From: GCA-002050365 sp964237235
GTDB taxonomy: Bacteria; Acidobacteriota; Blastocatellia; Pyrinomonadales; Pyrinomonadaceae
Length of the DNA: 64,000 nt
NCBI GenBank assembly: GCA_964237235.1
Contig: CAXSGY010000004.1
Coordinates: 193,702 to 257,701, forward strand
Direction: 5' to 3'
The stretch's first letter is position 1, and each line of letters opens with the position of its first letter. The translations under genes were made by a program, and so were the position numbers. The notes below the pieces were generated by a model that ran no database searches, was not told where the DNA came from, and was given only the letters and a program-made list of their open reading frames with translations. Positions 19,901 to 28,546 of the stretch are shown piece by piece.

Positions 19901-20630
19901 TCTGTTCGACTTCCGCGTCGTTTGAATTAAGAATTTTCTCGGCGTTGGCGATTAACAGAAAGCCGTCCACCGGACGAGTTTTGCGATATTTAACGAGCGT
20001 TTCGACCAGTCCCGCCCATTCGTCGCCATCCACCCCTTCGTCGGTTTGATAACGTCCGGCGGTGTCCACGAAAACCGCGTCGCTCGTCACGCGCCAATCG
20101 ATATTCCGCGTCGAGCGGACGAATTTTTGTTCGGATTGCCGCTGGCTCGGCAGATTTTGAAAATTGAGATTCGAGCCGATGACGAGCGACGATTTGCCGC
20201 TTTTCGGCGTTCCGGCGACCAAATACCACGGCAACGAGTAAACCGCGTCTTTGCCGGCTTCGCCGAGGTTAGAAGTTTTGAGAAACTGCACGACTTCGTC
20301 GGTGCTTTTCGTAATGTCGTCGTTGCCGACCGGCGCGGTGATTTTCGCAGCGGGCTGACCTTCGGCGGCGGGCTGCTCGCCGAGCTTCGCCTGCTGTTCT
20401 TCCAATTCTTTCGCCGCCTTCTTTTTCGAGCGGCGCGACGCGACGAATCCGATAATCAAGGCGAACGGCATCGTCAGCAAAATCAATACGACGATGATGA
20501 TGCGGTCGGAAACCGGAAAACCCATTTTCGAGCCGAGAATCCAGACGGTGAAACCGACAATACCGTAAAACGACATCAAGCCGCCGAGTCCGAATGCGTA
20601 TTTTAATTGGTTAAGATGCCAGGAACTCAT
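16962..20630 (-). CDS. tssM: T6SS inner-membrane protein TssM (IcmF)
   Basis: 1222 aa, normal for the family. Two N-terminal membrane segments (about 12-34 and 43-63) and a third near 438-462 (LLTALGALLVLSVLTLAGVS) flank a cytosolic P-loop domain with Walker A GTPKSGKS at 140-147. The large periplasmic IcmF region follows. A Ser/Thr/Pro-rich stretch (TTTAPGATTTPKPATTSSPT) interrupts the C-terminal domain. TssM links the baseplate to the envelope with TssL and, usually, the outer-membrane lipoprotein TssJ, which was not found here. Confidence 0.95.
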   Translation of the reverse strand: MSSWHLNQLKYAFGLGGLMSFYGIVGFTVWILGSKMGFPVSDRIIIVVLILLTMPFALIIGFVASRRSKKKAAKELEEQQAKLGEQPAAEGQPAAKITAPVGNDDITKSTDEVVQFLKTSNLGEAGKDAVYSLPWYLVAGTPKSGKSSLVIGSNLNFQNLPSQRQSEQKFVRSTRNIDWRVTSDAVFVDTAGRYQTDEGVDGDEWAGLVETLVKYRKTRPVDGFLLIANAEKILNSNDAEVEQMAKVLRARLDDVMTRTKIRFPVYLIFTNADAIEGFRDSFSTSKGEAKNLVWGATIPIEKADNSQALFDGEYELLQDSLMKRRLMRLSAPFPAVRQLRIFNFPLHFGSARRKIGSFVSTLFRPNPFSENPFLRGFYFTASPANQLKAPPGGQTMSNVPQSVGGTYFTERLFRDVLLRDKDLIRTLQEQKQRPPILGWLLTALGALLVLSVLTLAGVSLYNNKQMLNEAGEKGRALIDISRGDNNKNPLEKKADEARKELAATEDLRQLLARLDEYERKGAPVYMRMGFYSGNEIYEKLLPIYFTVTEQRFKKPTVARIEAELKKFAAAPAVVNPNQLKQQEEETLNKNYELLKVYLMMSQKYRSKADAGAIANTLKDFWASDSKLPPELAGEAQQQLEFWSKQWDRQELQSIQVDDNLVKSVREKLKAFPAVNRYYKTKVAEISKQIDEKFGPTSVENLLYRDNTNTLFVEGTYVVPGAYTLEGYKLMQTAISDAGSQLGTDDWVAGEEGKAALAQSTDTGKLKDIYLRDYADHWRNFVRGINVKPYTKENAKDALQSFSSASSPIKLLLAQVALNTNFSAKPVAGSWWDTIKGFWGSSSQPVATGGDTQVEKDFNPLFGFMGEPGKTNAPIDNYQGAIGKVSNKFNGLSIGQINQLEQDLAKEDDRLLPDLRTETQRITPLLGVFGTTSSGQEIAGLLRKPLDNLNILLNHGGQQQLEKTWSEELRPKAKEIEGGFPFADGASDTDLAKLTAFLNPVNGSFKSFYDDRIKKYFDGNPGQLKLKDTSEVKFSDDFVAYLNRMLILREALYGKNAAPGFEYDFILAPTPGAIVEITIDGQKVTSEGSASSKLKFPGGSTETGVFMSLASSSSTTTAPGATTTPKPATTSSPTATTGNTNTSKFLQTNTSTDSSNATIKEPGTWGLFKFINRGNPQKGPSGEYALTYTLGGKKVSITVKPSGADLFDKEFFKSIRAPEKLVK

Positions 20631-20703
20631 AATTTCGCTTTTCTTAAATACGATTTATGAACGAAGAATCGTAAAAAATTTTCTCAATTTACCTTACCAT
20701 TCA

Positions 20704-21381
20704 TTAGAACGTCAGTTTATCTTTCGCCTGCTGAAAATATTGCGACGACATTATAAACATCAACAGATAAATAATAAATGCTAAACCAAGACCGCTCGCC
20801 GCGCTGATTTTTGCCCAAACCGGCATTCCTCTTTTTTCCGGCGGCTTCGGCTGATCGTTCGCCAACCAGTGCGGCGACAATTCGGTCGGGCGGATTTTGC
20901 CGGCTTTAACGAGCGCATTCGCCGTCTGCTGCATAATCGAAAGCAGTTTTTCCTGCTCGTAAACGCCGTATCTGCCTTTGAAACCCAGAAGCATACAATA
21001 ATAATAAATTTCCACCGCATCCGCCGTCTGCTCGATTTGTTTGAGCATCGAAGCGAGCTTTTCAAAAAACTTGTTGCCCGCGAGCTGTTCGCCGAAATAT
21101 TCGAGCTGCAAAGGATATTTTTCCCATTCTTCCTTGAGATGAAAATTATTCGTCAAAACCGTTTCATCAACAAACGAAGCGAGCGCGAATTTGGAAACCT
21201 GGATAATTTTATGATTAAAACGATAGCGTTCGGCGCGTTTTTCAAAATCGAGCAGCATCGCCGCAATCTTCGGACGCAAATCCATCGAAGGCACGACGAT
21301 TCCGGCTTTGACGCGCAAAATCAAATCGAAAACCGGTCCGGCAAACGCGACTAAATCGTTTTTTGTTACCTTTTCACTCAT
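20704..21381 (-). CDS. tssL: T6SS inner-membrane protein TssL (DotU/IcmH)
   Basis: 225 aa. The cytosolic DotU domain is recognisable from KFALASFVDETVLTNNF, the C-terminal LLGFKGRYGVYEQEKL and a single C-terminal membrane helix (GLGLAFIIYLLMFIMSS). TssL with TssM anchors the machine in the inner membrane. No peptidoglycan-binding OmpA-type extension is fused. It lies between tssK and tssM, 55 nt from the tssK stop. Confidence 0.93.
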   Translation of the reverse strand: MSEKVTKNDLVAFAGPVFDLILRVKAGIVVPSMDLRPKIAAMLLDFEKRAERYRFNHKIIQVSKFALASFVDETVLTNNFHLKEEWEKYPLQLEYFGEQLAGNKFFEKLASMLKQIEQTADAVEIYYYCMLLGFKGRYGVYEQEKLLSIMQQTANALVKAGKIRPTELSPHWLANDQPKPPEKRGMPVWAKISAASGLGLAFIIYLLMFIMSSQYFQQAKDKLTF

Positions 21382-21436
21382 AAAAATTCTCGTCTAAATA
21401 TATAAGGCATATTTTACAAAATATTTCGGTCATTTT

Positions 21437-22789
21437 TTACGGCTTGACCGCATACATTTCCAGCTTTTCGTCCGGTATCTCGTTCGGCACGTAAACGGCG
21501 ACGACTTTTGAGCCTTTAATGCCGTTCCAATACGGTCCGATTGTGTCGAGCATAAAATAGCGAAAGCCGACGCGCGCGGGAATCGGCGCGGGCGGCGGAT
21601 TGGCGTGCGTCAAAACCACGCCCGGCAGAGCCGAACCGATCACCGTGTCAATGACATCGCGCGAAGCGATTTTGACGACGCGCGGCACGCCTTCGATCAA
21701 TTTCGATTCGGGCATCTGCGCGCGCACCGCCAGATAGAATCCGGCTTCTTTCAAAAGACGCTCGTCCTCGATACGCCCGACGTATAAAGTATCGCGCATT
21801 TTTTCAAGCGGAATCGGCACGCAGCGGCTCGGAATGACGGTTTCGAGCAGCTCCTTTAAAATCGTCGAAAGATTATAAAACGTAAAATAAAGATCGTCGT
21901 GGTCGTATTTAACGATGTCGCGCGGATGATGTTCGAGCGAAAACGTCATCAATTGCCCGACGATTTTCGCCATTTCGACATACAGCCTTTCGGGATGCAA
22001 CAAGGGCGAGCGAAAGAAATGCGCCATCGTCGGGATCGTCGTGTTGATCGTGTGCAGCAGCCAGAAAACGGCGACTTCGGACGTTGTAAAATCAGCCAGC
22101 GAAGCGTTTCTCTGTCGGCGTTGCTCGCCCAGACTTCCGCTTTTCGTGTTTAAGATTTCGACGATTTGCCGCAGCATATTGACGAGCCACATCGAACCGG
22201 CAACTTTTAAGGTCGGCGGAATATAATCGTCGGAGATTTGCAGTTGTCCGGTCGGCGTGCGGACGAGTTCGGCGATTTTCATCGAGGTCAAACCGTCGCG
22301 CAGCTCGTCGTCGAAAATGATTCGCAAGTTGCTTTTGGCGAGCGCGAGCGGCTGTTCGTTCGTGCCGCTGGTTTCGTCTTTGACGAGCGCGCCTTCCTGC
22401 AAAAACCGCAAACTCGGAATCGGTTTCGCGCCGTTCGCCTGAAAATTTGCTTCGCCCATTTTCTTCGCCGGAATCGCCAGATGAACGCCGAGCTTTTCGG
22501 CTTCGGGCTGAAAATGATTGCCGACGGGACGCAAATCGGGAACGGCTTCCGCGTCCGGCACGTTAATCATCAAGCCGTCCTGCATTACCGCGTAACAGTT
22601 AATTATCTGAAAATTTCCGTTGGCGATGGCTTCGCGGTTGATTTGCAAATCAAGCACGCCGTATTCAAACGGCAAAACCGAACGCACGCGCGAAGTCAGA
22701 AGGTCTTCGTAATAATTATCCCATTGCTGAAAGTGATGCGGCGTTAGAAGCATTCCTTCGTTCCAGACAATTTTGCGATATTTGCTCAT
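21437..22789 (-). CDS. tssK: T6SS baseplate connector TssK
   Basis: 450 aa. The N-terminus KIVWNEGMLLTPHHFQQWD is the TssK (ImpJ/VasE) signature. TssK trimers connect the TssF/TssG wedges to TssL/TssM. The C-terminal part (RYFMLDTIGPYWNGIKGSKV) also fits the family. It is the first gene of the minus-strand T6SS run, so the promoter should lie in the 600 bp upstream, although no clear hexamers were found. Confidence 0.94.
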   Translation of the reverse strand: MSKYRKIVWNEGMLLTPHHFQQWDNYYEDLLTSRVRSVLPFEYGVLDLQINREAIANGNFQIINCYAVMQDGLMINVPDAEAVPDLRPVGNHFQPEAEKLGVHLAIPAKKMGEANFQANGAKPIPSLRFLQEGALVKDETSGTNEQPLALAKSNLRIIFDDELRDGLTSMKIAELVRTPTGQLQISDDYIPPTLKVAGSMWLVNMLRQIVEILNTKSGSLGEQRRQRNASLADFTTSEVAVFWLLHTINTTIPTMAHFFRSPLLHPERLYVEMAKIVGQLMTFSLEHHPRDIVKYDHDDLYFTFYNLSTILKELLETVIPSRCVPIPLEKMRDTLYVGRIEDERLLKEAGFYLAVRAQMPESKLIEGVPRVVKIASRDVIDTVIGSALPGVVLTHANPPPAPIPARVGFRYFMLDTIGPYWNGIKGSKVVAVYVPNEIPDEKLEMYAVKP

Positions 22790-23403
22790 ATTTTATTGAG
22801 AGTTTATAGTAAATCGGAAAGCGCAAATAGTAAAACGGCACATTTCTAACCGTTGTAATATCGCGCTTTATCGAATAAATTTCGTGGAAGTCGGTCTTTG
22901 AATCGGATAAAAACTTCGATAACTATATGCTATCGCTATCTTGAAAAACTGTAAAGTATTTTCATAGATACGCCGCTGTGAGGCGTTGATTTTCGGACAC
23001 GGATAATTTTCACGGCGGAAATCAGGAAACAAACCCAGGCTCCGCCGATTTTGACAAAAAGTGTCGAGTAATTACAAAGCGAAATAAACGGCGTTCGAGT
23101 TTCTGCCCGTGTAAGCGAGCGTGCCGTTGACCGGCAGATTGTAAACCGGCGAATCGCCGATGGTCTGCAATGTCCGGTTCGGATAGCTGTGATTCGGGAA
23201 AATGCGCTCGGCTAAAAGAACTGATGATTTTGCTTTTTGAAAATGAGAGAATCGCATATAAGATACTCTTCAAAATAAATTTCAGTTGACTTCAATTTCG
23301 AGAATCAAATCGAAATTACGCGCTTTGTTCGGCTTTGTCAATACTTTTTTGACTATTCGAAACAGTTGAAAATCTTCTTCTCCGAAACCAAAGGCGTAAT
23401 AAT
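22790..23403. other. Intergenic region upstream of the T6SS operon
   Basis: About 610 bp that must contain the T6SS promoter if the run is one unit. I see no convincing sigma-70 or sigma-54 site. It contains a small GC-type hairpin (CGCC/GGCG near 22971-22985) and one short possible gene at 23072-23257. Confidence 0.4.
23072..23257 (-). CDS. Possible small protein of unknown function
   Basis: 61 aa, ATG at 23257 with GAAGAG about 8 nt upstream. The sequence (PNHSYPNRTLQTIGDSPVYN, then LPVNGTLAYTGRNSNAVYFAL) looks like protein rather than random translation, but no family is recognised and there is no signal peptide. It could be the remnant of a larger exported protein. The stop is TAA at 23072-23074. 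Confidence 0.3.
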   Translation of the reverse strand: MRFSHFQKAKSSVLLAERIFPNHSYPNRTLQTIGDSPVYNLPVNGTLAYTGRNSNAVYFAL

Positions 23404-23970
23404 TTAAGTTAGATTTTCTGTAAATCGCCGCTTAAAATCCGTCGAGTTTTGCCGCAGCGCGACCCAGCTTTCAAAGACCGCCGGATTTTGTAGCCAGATG
23501 GTGAACCATTCGGCGATTTCCTGTTTTTCAAGGCGTTTTTCCGGCGCGACTTTTTCGTTCTTTGAAATCATCTCGGCGCGGCGTTTTCCCTTGAGAGCGA
23601 TTTCGCGCATCAGGCGCAAGCCTTCGCGGTCGTTCTCAAGGGTGAATTTTTTTCGTAAATTTTCCAAGCGGCGCAAGGAAGCAAGCGTTTGCTTGAAGTC
23701 GGCGAATTTCAGGACGTTGCGAAACATTGCGTCATACGGCGATTCGAGCCGACGCGCCACATCGAGTTCCATAATCTCGGCGTGGCGCAGTTCCGCGCCT
23801 TCGTCGGCTAAAAGCCGGGCGATAATAAGCGGCGATTCGACCGCGCCCGCGCCGAATTGTTCGGCGACGGCGATTTCAATCGCTTCGATTTCCTGTCTGC
23901 CGACGGATTCGCAGTCGAGCTTTTCCCAAACCTCGATCATCAAATCGTTTTTCGTGCGCGACTGCCACAT
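23404..23970 (-). CDS. Conserved-looking hypothetical protein
   Basis: 188 aa from ATG at 23970, chosen because a purine-rich AAGG lies just before it and the reading frame upstream enters a repeat (24018-24088). The protein starts MWQSRTKNDLMIEVWEKLDC and is helical and charged, with many Glu/Arg pairs and no membrane segment. The central part (ELRHAEIMELDVARRLESPY) and the end (EIAEWFTIWLQNPAVFESWV) look structured. No function can be assigned. It is not obviously part of the T6SS run, being separated by 600 bp. Confidence 0.65.
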   Translation of the reverse strand: MWQSRTKNDLMIEVWEKLDCESVGRQEIEAIEIAVAEQFGAGAVESPLIIARLLADEGAELRHAEIMELDVARRLESPYDAMFRNVLKFADFKQTLASLRRLENLRKKFTLENDREGLRLMREIALKGKRRAEMISKNEKVAPEKRLEKQEIAEWFTIWLQNPAVFESWVALRQNSTDFKRRFTENLT

Positions 23971-24017
23971 AAACCTTAAAATTCTATTGCGGTAATTGAA
24001 TAAAACAAAGAATTTCA

Positions 24018-24088
24018 GCCACGAATTACACGAATCAGCACGAATAAAAAGACAAATATAACGTATGTTGTTCGTGCAATTCGCGGCT
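24018..24088. repeat. Palindromic CACGAAT-type repeat
   Basis: 18 nt arms (24018-24035, 24071-24088) are complementary with two G-U positions and share the words CACGAAT and GGCTAAAA with the elements at 44909-44982 and 48826-48905. It lies upstream of the gene at 23404 and next to a separate terminator. Confidence 0.75.
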
Positions 24089-24135
24089 AAAACTGTCAAT
24101 TTCGTTTTGCTTGATTGCCTTTAATTATAAACGAA

Positions 24136-24167
24136 AAGGTTGAAGACTTCGCAAAGTCTTCAACCTT
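24136..24167 (-). terminator. Terminator of the secreted repeat-protein gene
   Basis: Perfect 14 bp stem (24136-24149 with 24154-24167) and a 4 nt loop, 31 nt beyond the stop at 24198. On the minus strand a TTTTCGTTT stretch follows. Confidence 0.85.
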
Positions 24168-24197
24168 AAAAATGCTTGGACGTTTCAAACAGAAAGT

Positions 24198-25172
24198 TTA
24201 ATGCGTGTCGTAGCTGGCAATCGGAAAATCGTTCGACGCGCCCCATTGAACGCCGACGAGCGCGCCATTGTTGGCACTGCTCAGGTAATAAAAATAACCG
24301 TTCGTATCGCGCCACACGGCAATATCGCATTTCCCGTCGCCGTCGTAATCGTTCTGCACGTTTAAGTCGGTTCCGGTCGTTCCGAAACCGGCTGCCTGTA
24401 AGCTGCCGTTGCTGCTGCGGCGAATATACCAGATCAGAGCGGTGTTCGCGCTCGCGCCTTCACGGACGACCGCGACATCGGTTTTGCCGTCGCCGTCGTA
24501 GTCGCCGGGAACGACCAAATCGTTACTGAAGCCCCACGGAATTGACTGGAGCGCGCCGTTGGAAGACTGCTGAATAAAGAAGGTCGCCTGGTCGGTCGCC
24601 GTCGCGCCGGGACGCTGCACGGCTAAATCGAATTTGCCGTCGCCGTCATAATCGCCGGGCGCAGTATAGTCGGTTGATAAGCCGAACTGCGTCGCGGTCA
24701 AGCCGCCGCTGCTTCGCAAAACATACCAGAACATTTGACCGTTGCTGCGGCGCACGACCGCTTGATCGGTTTTACCGTCGCCGTCGTAATCTCTGGCAAC
24801 CGGTTCGTCGCCGGTCGCGCCGAACTGAACTGCCGACAACGTGCTGTTCGAGCTGTTCAGGCGATACCAAATGCCGTCCGTGTCGCGGAACACGGAAATA
24901 TCGCCTTTGCCGTCGCCGTCGTAATCACCCGGCGTTTGATAATCGGTGTTGGAATTGCCGAACTGCTGGAAGATTTGACCCGAGCCATTGCTTTTGTTGA
25001 TATACCAAACACTGTTGGAAGGACGAAAAACCGAGAAATCGGCTTTGCCGTCTAACCCGTCATAATCTACGGCTTTACGCAGGCTGGCTTGCGCGAGAGC
25101 CGACGCTGCTAAAAGCGAAACACAGGCAATAAATACAACGATTTTGCCGCTTCTGGTCAAAATATTCTTCAT
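24198..25172 (-). CDS. Secreted FG-GAP/VCBS-type repeat protein
   Basis: 324 aa. A signal peptide (MKNILTRSGKIVVFIACVSL, cleavage near ALAQA) is followed by six repeats of about 45 residues, each with a D-Y-D-G-D-G-K-x-D Ca-binding-like loop, then an AVxR strand and a Trp/Tyr-rich WYI strand. The first copy is degenerate (DYDGLDGK). Such repeats build a beta-propeller exposed outside the cell. No catalytic domain is present. The neighbouring protease carries six copies of the same repeat, so the two probably share an origin. A binding or adhesive role is possible but unproven. Confidence 0.85.
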   Translation of the reverse strand: MKNILTRSGKIVVFIACVSLLAASALAQASLRKAVDYDGLDGKADFSVFRPSNSVWYINKSNGSGQIFQQFGNSNTDYQTPGDYDGDGKGDISVFRDTDGIWYRLNSSNSTLSAVQFGATGDEPVARDYDGDGKTDQAVVRRSNGQMFWYVLRSSGGLTATQFGLSTDYTAPGDYDGDGKFDLAVQRPGATATDQATFFIQQSSNGALQSIPWGFSNDLVVPGDYDGDGKTDVAVVREGASANTALIWYIRRSSNGSLQAAGFGTTGTDLNVQNDYDGDGKCDIAVWRDTNGYFYYLSSANNGALVGVQWGASNDFPIASYDTH

Positions 25173-25403
25173 TTTTGATACCTTCTGTTAAATTATTAAA
25201 TCTGTTAAATTCGGGTGTTGGTCAAATATACGTCAAACGTATCGGAATATCAAATATACACTTTTCCGCAAGGCAAATGCAAGATATTTTCCCGCTGCGT
25301 TTCGCTGTCGCCCGCCGAATCAATTTTCATCATTTTGATATTCTCAAAATTTTAGACGCGGCGTTCGTCAAAAAAGTTTATAGTTGCCGCGTCTATTTTC
25401 AAT

Positions 25404-27881
25404 TTATTGTCCCAAAATCGAATTAGCCGGAATTTTCATTTGCGAAGTTCCCCAGCCGAACGCGGTGAAACCAGCGGTGCTGCGCTGAACGTAAAACACG
25501 CCCGATTCGTTTTGATTCGCGCCCGGTCGCCAGACGGCGATGTCGGTTTTGCCGTCGCCGTCGTAATCGCCCGGCGCGGGCAAATCGGTTGCTTGTCCGA
25601 ACTGCTGCGCGCTGAAACCGGCGGAAGTTCCCGATACATACCAAACGCCGTTCGTCGAACGGAAAACCGCGACATCGGTTCGACCGTCGCCGTCGAAATC
25701 AGCCGGGACGGGTTTGTCAATCGTCGAATCGCCGAACTGCACAACCGATAAATTATTGTTCGAGCTGTTTTGAACGATAAAGCTGTTCGCCGGAGCATTG
25801 CCCGTCGTGCGGTAAACGGCGAGATCGGCTTTGCCGTCGCCGTCGAAATCGCCGCGCAGAGGCTTATCCGTCGCGATGCCGAATTGCGCGGCGTAAAACC
25901 CTTTGGTCGAGCCGTAAATATACCAGAAAAGACTTCCGTTCACGACGCGCGTGACGGCAAAATCCGTTTTGCCGTCGCCGTCGAAATCCTGCGAAATGTT
26001 CGGATTATCGCCGCTTTGCCCGAATTGAAATCCTCGAAAAGCGTTAATCGCGCTCTGCAAAACATAAAAAGTGCCGTTCGAGTTGCGCCACACGGCGATA
26101 TCTGCTTTGCCGTCGCCGTCAAAATCGGCGGGTAGGGCAACGTCATCATTGAAAAGTCCGAAATTGGTCGGCGCGTAACCGTTCGTCGTTCGATAATTAT
26201 GCCAGATCATCGAATTGCCGCTGTTTTGAATCGCCGAATAATCGGTTTTGCCGTCGCCGTCAAAATCCAGAAGTTTGCCGAGCGTCGGCGCAACAGTCGG
26301 ACCGATTTGATTGACGGTAAAAGTCGTCTCGCCGACGGTGATCGTTCCGCTGCGCGCCGCGCCTGAACTCGATTGAACGGTAAAAGTGACGGTCGTGTTG
26401 CCGCTGCCCGGATTGCCGCTCGTGACGCTGATCCAGTTGGAATTGGAAACCGCCGCGAAATCGCAATTTGCCGGCGCAGTAACGCCGACGCTGAATGTTC
26501 CGCCGGCAGTCGGCACGGTCGTCTGACTTTGCGAAAGATTAAACGCGCAGACGGTTTGATTTCTGAGCGCGCGGTCAACATTGATGCGTCCGCCGGATTT
26601 GACTAAACCGCTCCACGCCGGAAGCACGTCAACCGTGTTCATCAAAGTCGCTTTGAGCGACGCGGGCGAAAGATTCGGATTATAACTCGAAAGCAGAGCC
26701 GCCGCGCCCGCGACGTGCGGAGTTGCCATCGAAGTTCCGCTCAAAATTGCATAATCCGTATCGGACCTTCCAAACGTGCTGAGAACGCCCGCGCCGGGCG
26801 CGGCAACATCAATGCTCGTCGCGCCGTAATTGGAAAAACTTGCCCGCGCGTCGGTCGAAGTCGAAGCCGCCACCGCCATAACGCTCGGACTCGTGTATCG
26901 CGCCGGATAACCCGGACTCGGATTGCCGCCCGCCGGAAACGAATCAACATTTTGATTGTCGTTGCCCGCCGCGAAAACATTCAGGATTCCGGCGTTGCCC
27001 ATCGCGTCGAGCGCGTCTTTGGTCGCCTGATCGTAACCGCACGCTTCGCCGCAGTCGCCGTAGGAATTATTCGTCACGCGAATATTCACGCCGCGATTTT
27101 TCATCATTCGCACGTAATTATAAGCGTTCACCAGCATCGCCGAAGTCGAATCGCTTCCGTTCGGGCTGTAAATTTTAACCGCCATAATTTTGACGTTCCA
27201 ATTCACGCCCGTCACGCCTTTCCCGTTATTTCCGATTGCGCCGATTGTTCCGGCGGTGTGCGTGCCGTGTCCGCCCGCATCGTCGAACGGGTTCGAATCG
27301 TTGTAGAAAAAATCCCAGCCGTAAACGTCGTCAACGAAACCGTCGCCGTCGTCGTCAATGCCGTTGCCGGCAATCTCGCCCGGATTCGTCCAGGCGTTCG
27401 CCGCCAAATCTTCGTGCGTGTAGCGCAAGCCCGTATCAATGTCGGCGACGACCACCTGCGCGCTGCCAGTCGTCAAATCCCAAGCCGACGGCGCGTTGAT
27501 TTTCGCCAAACCATACATTCCGCTGTTCGAGTATTGCGGATCGTTCGGCGTGGAGAGCAGATGATAATAAAAATTCGGCTGCACCCATTCGATTTCCGAA
27601 GAATTTTTATACAAATTAACCGCTTCGTCCACCGATAAATTTTCGGGCAATTTAACGCGCTGCCAGCCGAGATCGGGAAATTCCTCTAAAACGCTCGCCC
27701 GAAGTTGGTCGTTGACCGAACGCGCCGCTTCCGAAGCCGTGCCGTTTTTATATTTGACCAGCAGTTCGCCCGCGACAAATGTTTTATCGGAGAATTTTTG
27801 AGCGAAAGCGAAATTCGATGACAGAAAAATTAAACAGACGAGAACGAATAAATTTCTAAAAGCGGATTTCATACAAAACAT
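25404..27881 (-). CDS. Secreted subtilisin-like (S8) serine protease with FG-GAP repeats
   Basis: 825 aa. Signal peptide about 1-27 (NLFVLVCLIFLSSNFAFAQ), an inhibitor-like propeptide to about 110, then the S8 catalytic domain with D149 (ADIDTG), H205 (GGHGTHTAG) and S384 (SGTSMATPH). An Asp/Gly-rich loop, NGIDDDGDGFVDD, could bind calcium. A BACON-like beta domain (NSNWISVTSGNPGSGN) covers about 440-530, followed by six D-F/Y-D-G-D-G-K repeats. Met1 and Met4 are both ATG with no clear ribosome site. An exported degradative enzyme is the likely role. The 230 bp downstream gap shows no gene. Confidence 0.92.
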   Translation of the reverse strand: MFCMKSAFRNLFVLVCLIFLSSNFAFAQKFSDKTFVAGELLVKYKNGTASEAARSVNDQLRASVLEEFPDLGWQRVKLPENLSVDEAVNLYKNSSEIEWVQPNFYYHLLSTPNDPQYSNSGMYGLAKINAPSAWDLTTGSAQVVVADIDTGLRYTHEDLAANAWTNPGEIAGNGIDDDGDGFVDDVYGWDFFYNDSNPFDDAGGHGTHTAGTIGAIGNNGKGVTGVNWNVKIMAVKIYSPNGSDSTSAMLVNAYNYVRMMKNRGVNIRVTNNSYGDCGEACGYDQATKDALDAMGNAGILNVFAAGNDNQNVDSFPAGGNPSPGYPARYTSPSVMAVAASTSTDARASFSNYGATSIDVAAPGAGVLSTFGRSDTDYAILSGTSMATPHVAGAAALLSSYNPNLSPASLKATLMNTVDVLPAWSGLVKSGGRINVDRALRNQTVCAFNLSQSQTTVPTAGGTFSVGVTAPANCDFAAVSNSNWISVTSGNPGSGNTTVTFTVQSSSGAARSGTITVGETTFTVNQIGPTVAPTLGKLLDFDGDGKTDYSAIQNSGNSMIWHNYRTTNGYAPTNFGLFNDDVALPADFDGDGKADIAVWRNSNGTFYVLQSAINAFRGFQFGQSGDNPNISQDFDGDGKTDFAVTRVVNGSLFWYIYGSTKGFYAAQFGIATDKPLRGDFDGDGKADLAVYRTTGNAPANSFIVQNSSNNNLSVVQFGDSTIDKPVPADFDGDGRTDVAVFRSTNGVWYVSGTSAGFSAQQFGQATDLPAPGDYDGDGKTDIAVWRPGANQNESGVFYVQRSTAGFTAFGWGTSQMKIPANSILGQ

Positions 27882-28000
27882 ATTAAACCGATTTCGGACT
27901 TTGAAGTTGGAAAAATTTGTTGAAAGTTGATTAAATTTCGGGCTTTGATGCCGGCGGGGTGAAAAAGGTTCGGCAAGTTTTTAGAAAATCTGAAAAGAAT

Positions 28001-28078
28001 TGGGGCGGCTAGTCGGGATCGAACCGACGACCTCTTGAACCACAATCAAGCGTTCTAACCAACTGAACTATAGCCGCC
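28001..28078 (-). tRNA. tRNA-His(GTG)
   Basis: Reverse-strand cloverleaf with anticodon GTG in loop TTGTGGT, T-loop TTCGATC, and the tRNA-His hallmark: an extra 5' G (-1) paired with C73, giving an 8 bp acceptor stem. CCA is encoded (28001-28003 as TGG on the plus strand). Confidence 0.97.
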
Positions 28079-28084
28079 ATAAAT

Positions 28085-28546
28085 TTATGTATTTACATAA
28101 ACGTGCCGCTTATAACCAAACTGCGCGGCAGATTTGCGACGATGACAGTTGGCGCACAGCACGTCGCATTTTCGAATTTCCGCCTCGATTCGTTCCCAAG
28201 AGGAATTTCTAACTAAAGTCGAGACGTTTTCAATCTTATCATTTCTATCCCGATGGTCAAATTCCAAAACAATCGGATCGGCTTCGCCGCAATTTATACA
28301 CGGATGATTTTCCAAATACTCAAAAATCCTCCGAGCATTCCGCTCACGGATTTTGTTGCGGCTCACATTATGACTATTTCGATACTGCGTGTGGTTTTCA
28401 TAATAACGCTTTTCCCAATAATCTTTGTAACAAGCCCGACACCAAGAGGCGCGTCCGTCGTTCGACTTTTTTCTCTGCGAAAACAAATCAAACGCCTTCT
28501 CAATCCGACATTTCGTAAAGATTTTCGTTTCGATTTCAACAGACAT
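28085..28546 (-). CDS. Free-standing HNH endonuclease between two tRNA genes
   Basis: 153 aa from ATG at 28546; a GTG at 28594 would overlap the tRNA-Arg 3' end. The C-terminal HNH domain has CINCG, the EFDHRD core and LCANCHRRK, giving two zinc knuckles and the HNH histidines. An N-terminal Cys-containing segment (KCRIEKAFDLFSQRKK, ASWCRACYKDYW) resembles a zinc ribbon found on phage-type HNH proteins. It fits almost exactly into the gap between tRNA-Arg (36 bp away) and tRNA-His (6 bp away), as a mobile homing-type gene would. The substrate is unknown. Confidence 0.85.
   Translation of the reverse strand: MSVEIETKIFTKCRIEKAFDLFSQRKKSNDGRASWCRACYKDYWEKRYYENHTQYRNSHNVSRNKIRERNARRIFEYLENHPCINCGEADPIVLEFDHRDRNDKIENVSTLVRNSSWERIEAEIRKCDVLCANCHRRKSAAQFGYKRHVYVNT

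Noticed and set aside
26715..27638. 307-codon plus-strand frame opposite the subtilase
   Set aside because: Arg/His/Val-rich shadow translation of the protease gene with no domain features.
24198..27881. CRISPR-like regular repeats (word TTGCCGTCGCCGTCGTAATC about every 130-180 bp)
   Set aside because: They are in-frame codons for the D-Y-D-G-D-G-K protein repeat, with no spacer structure.
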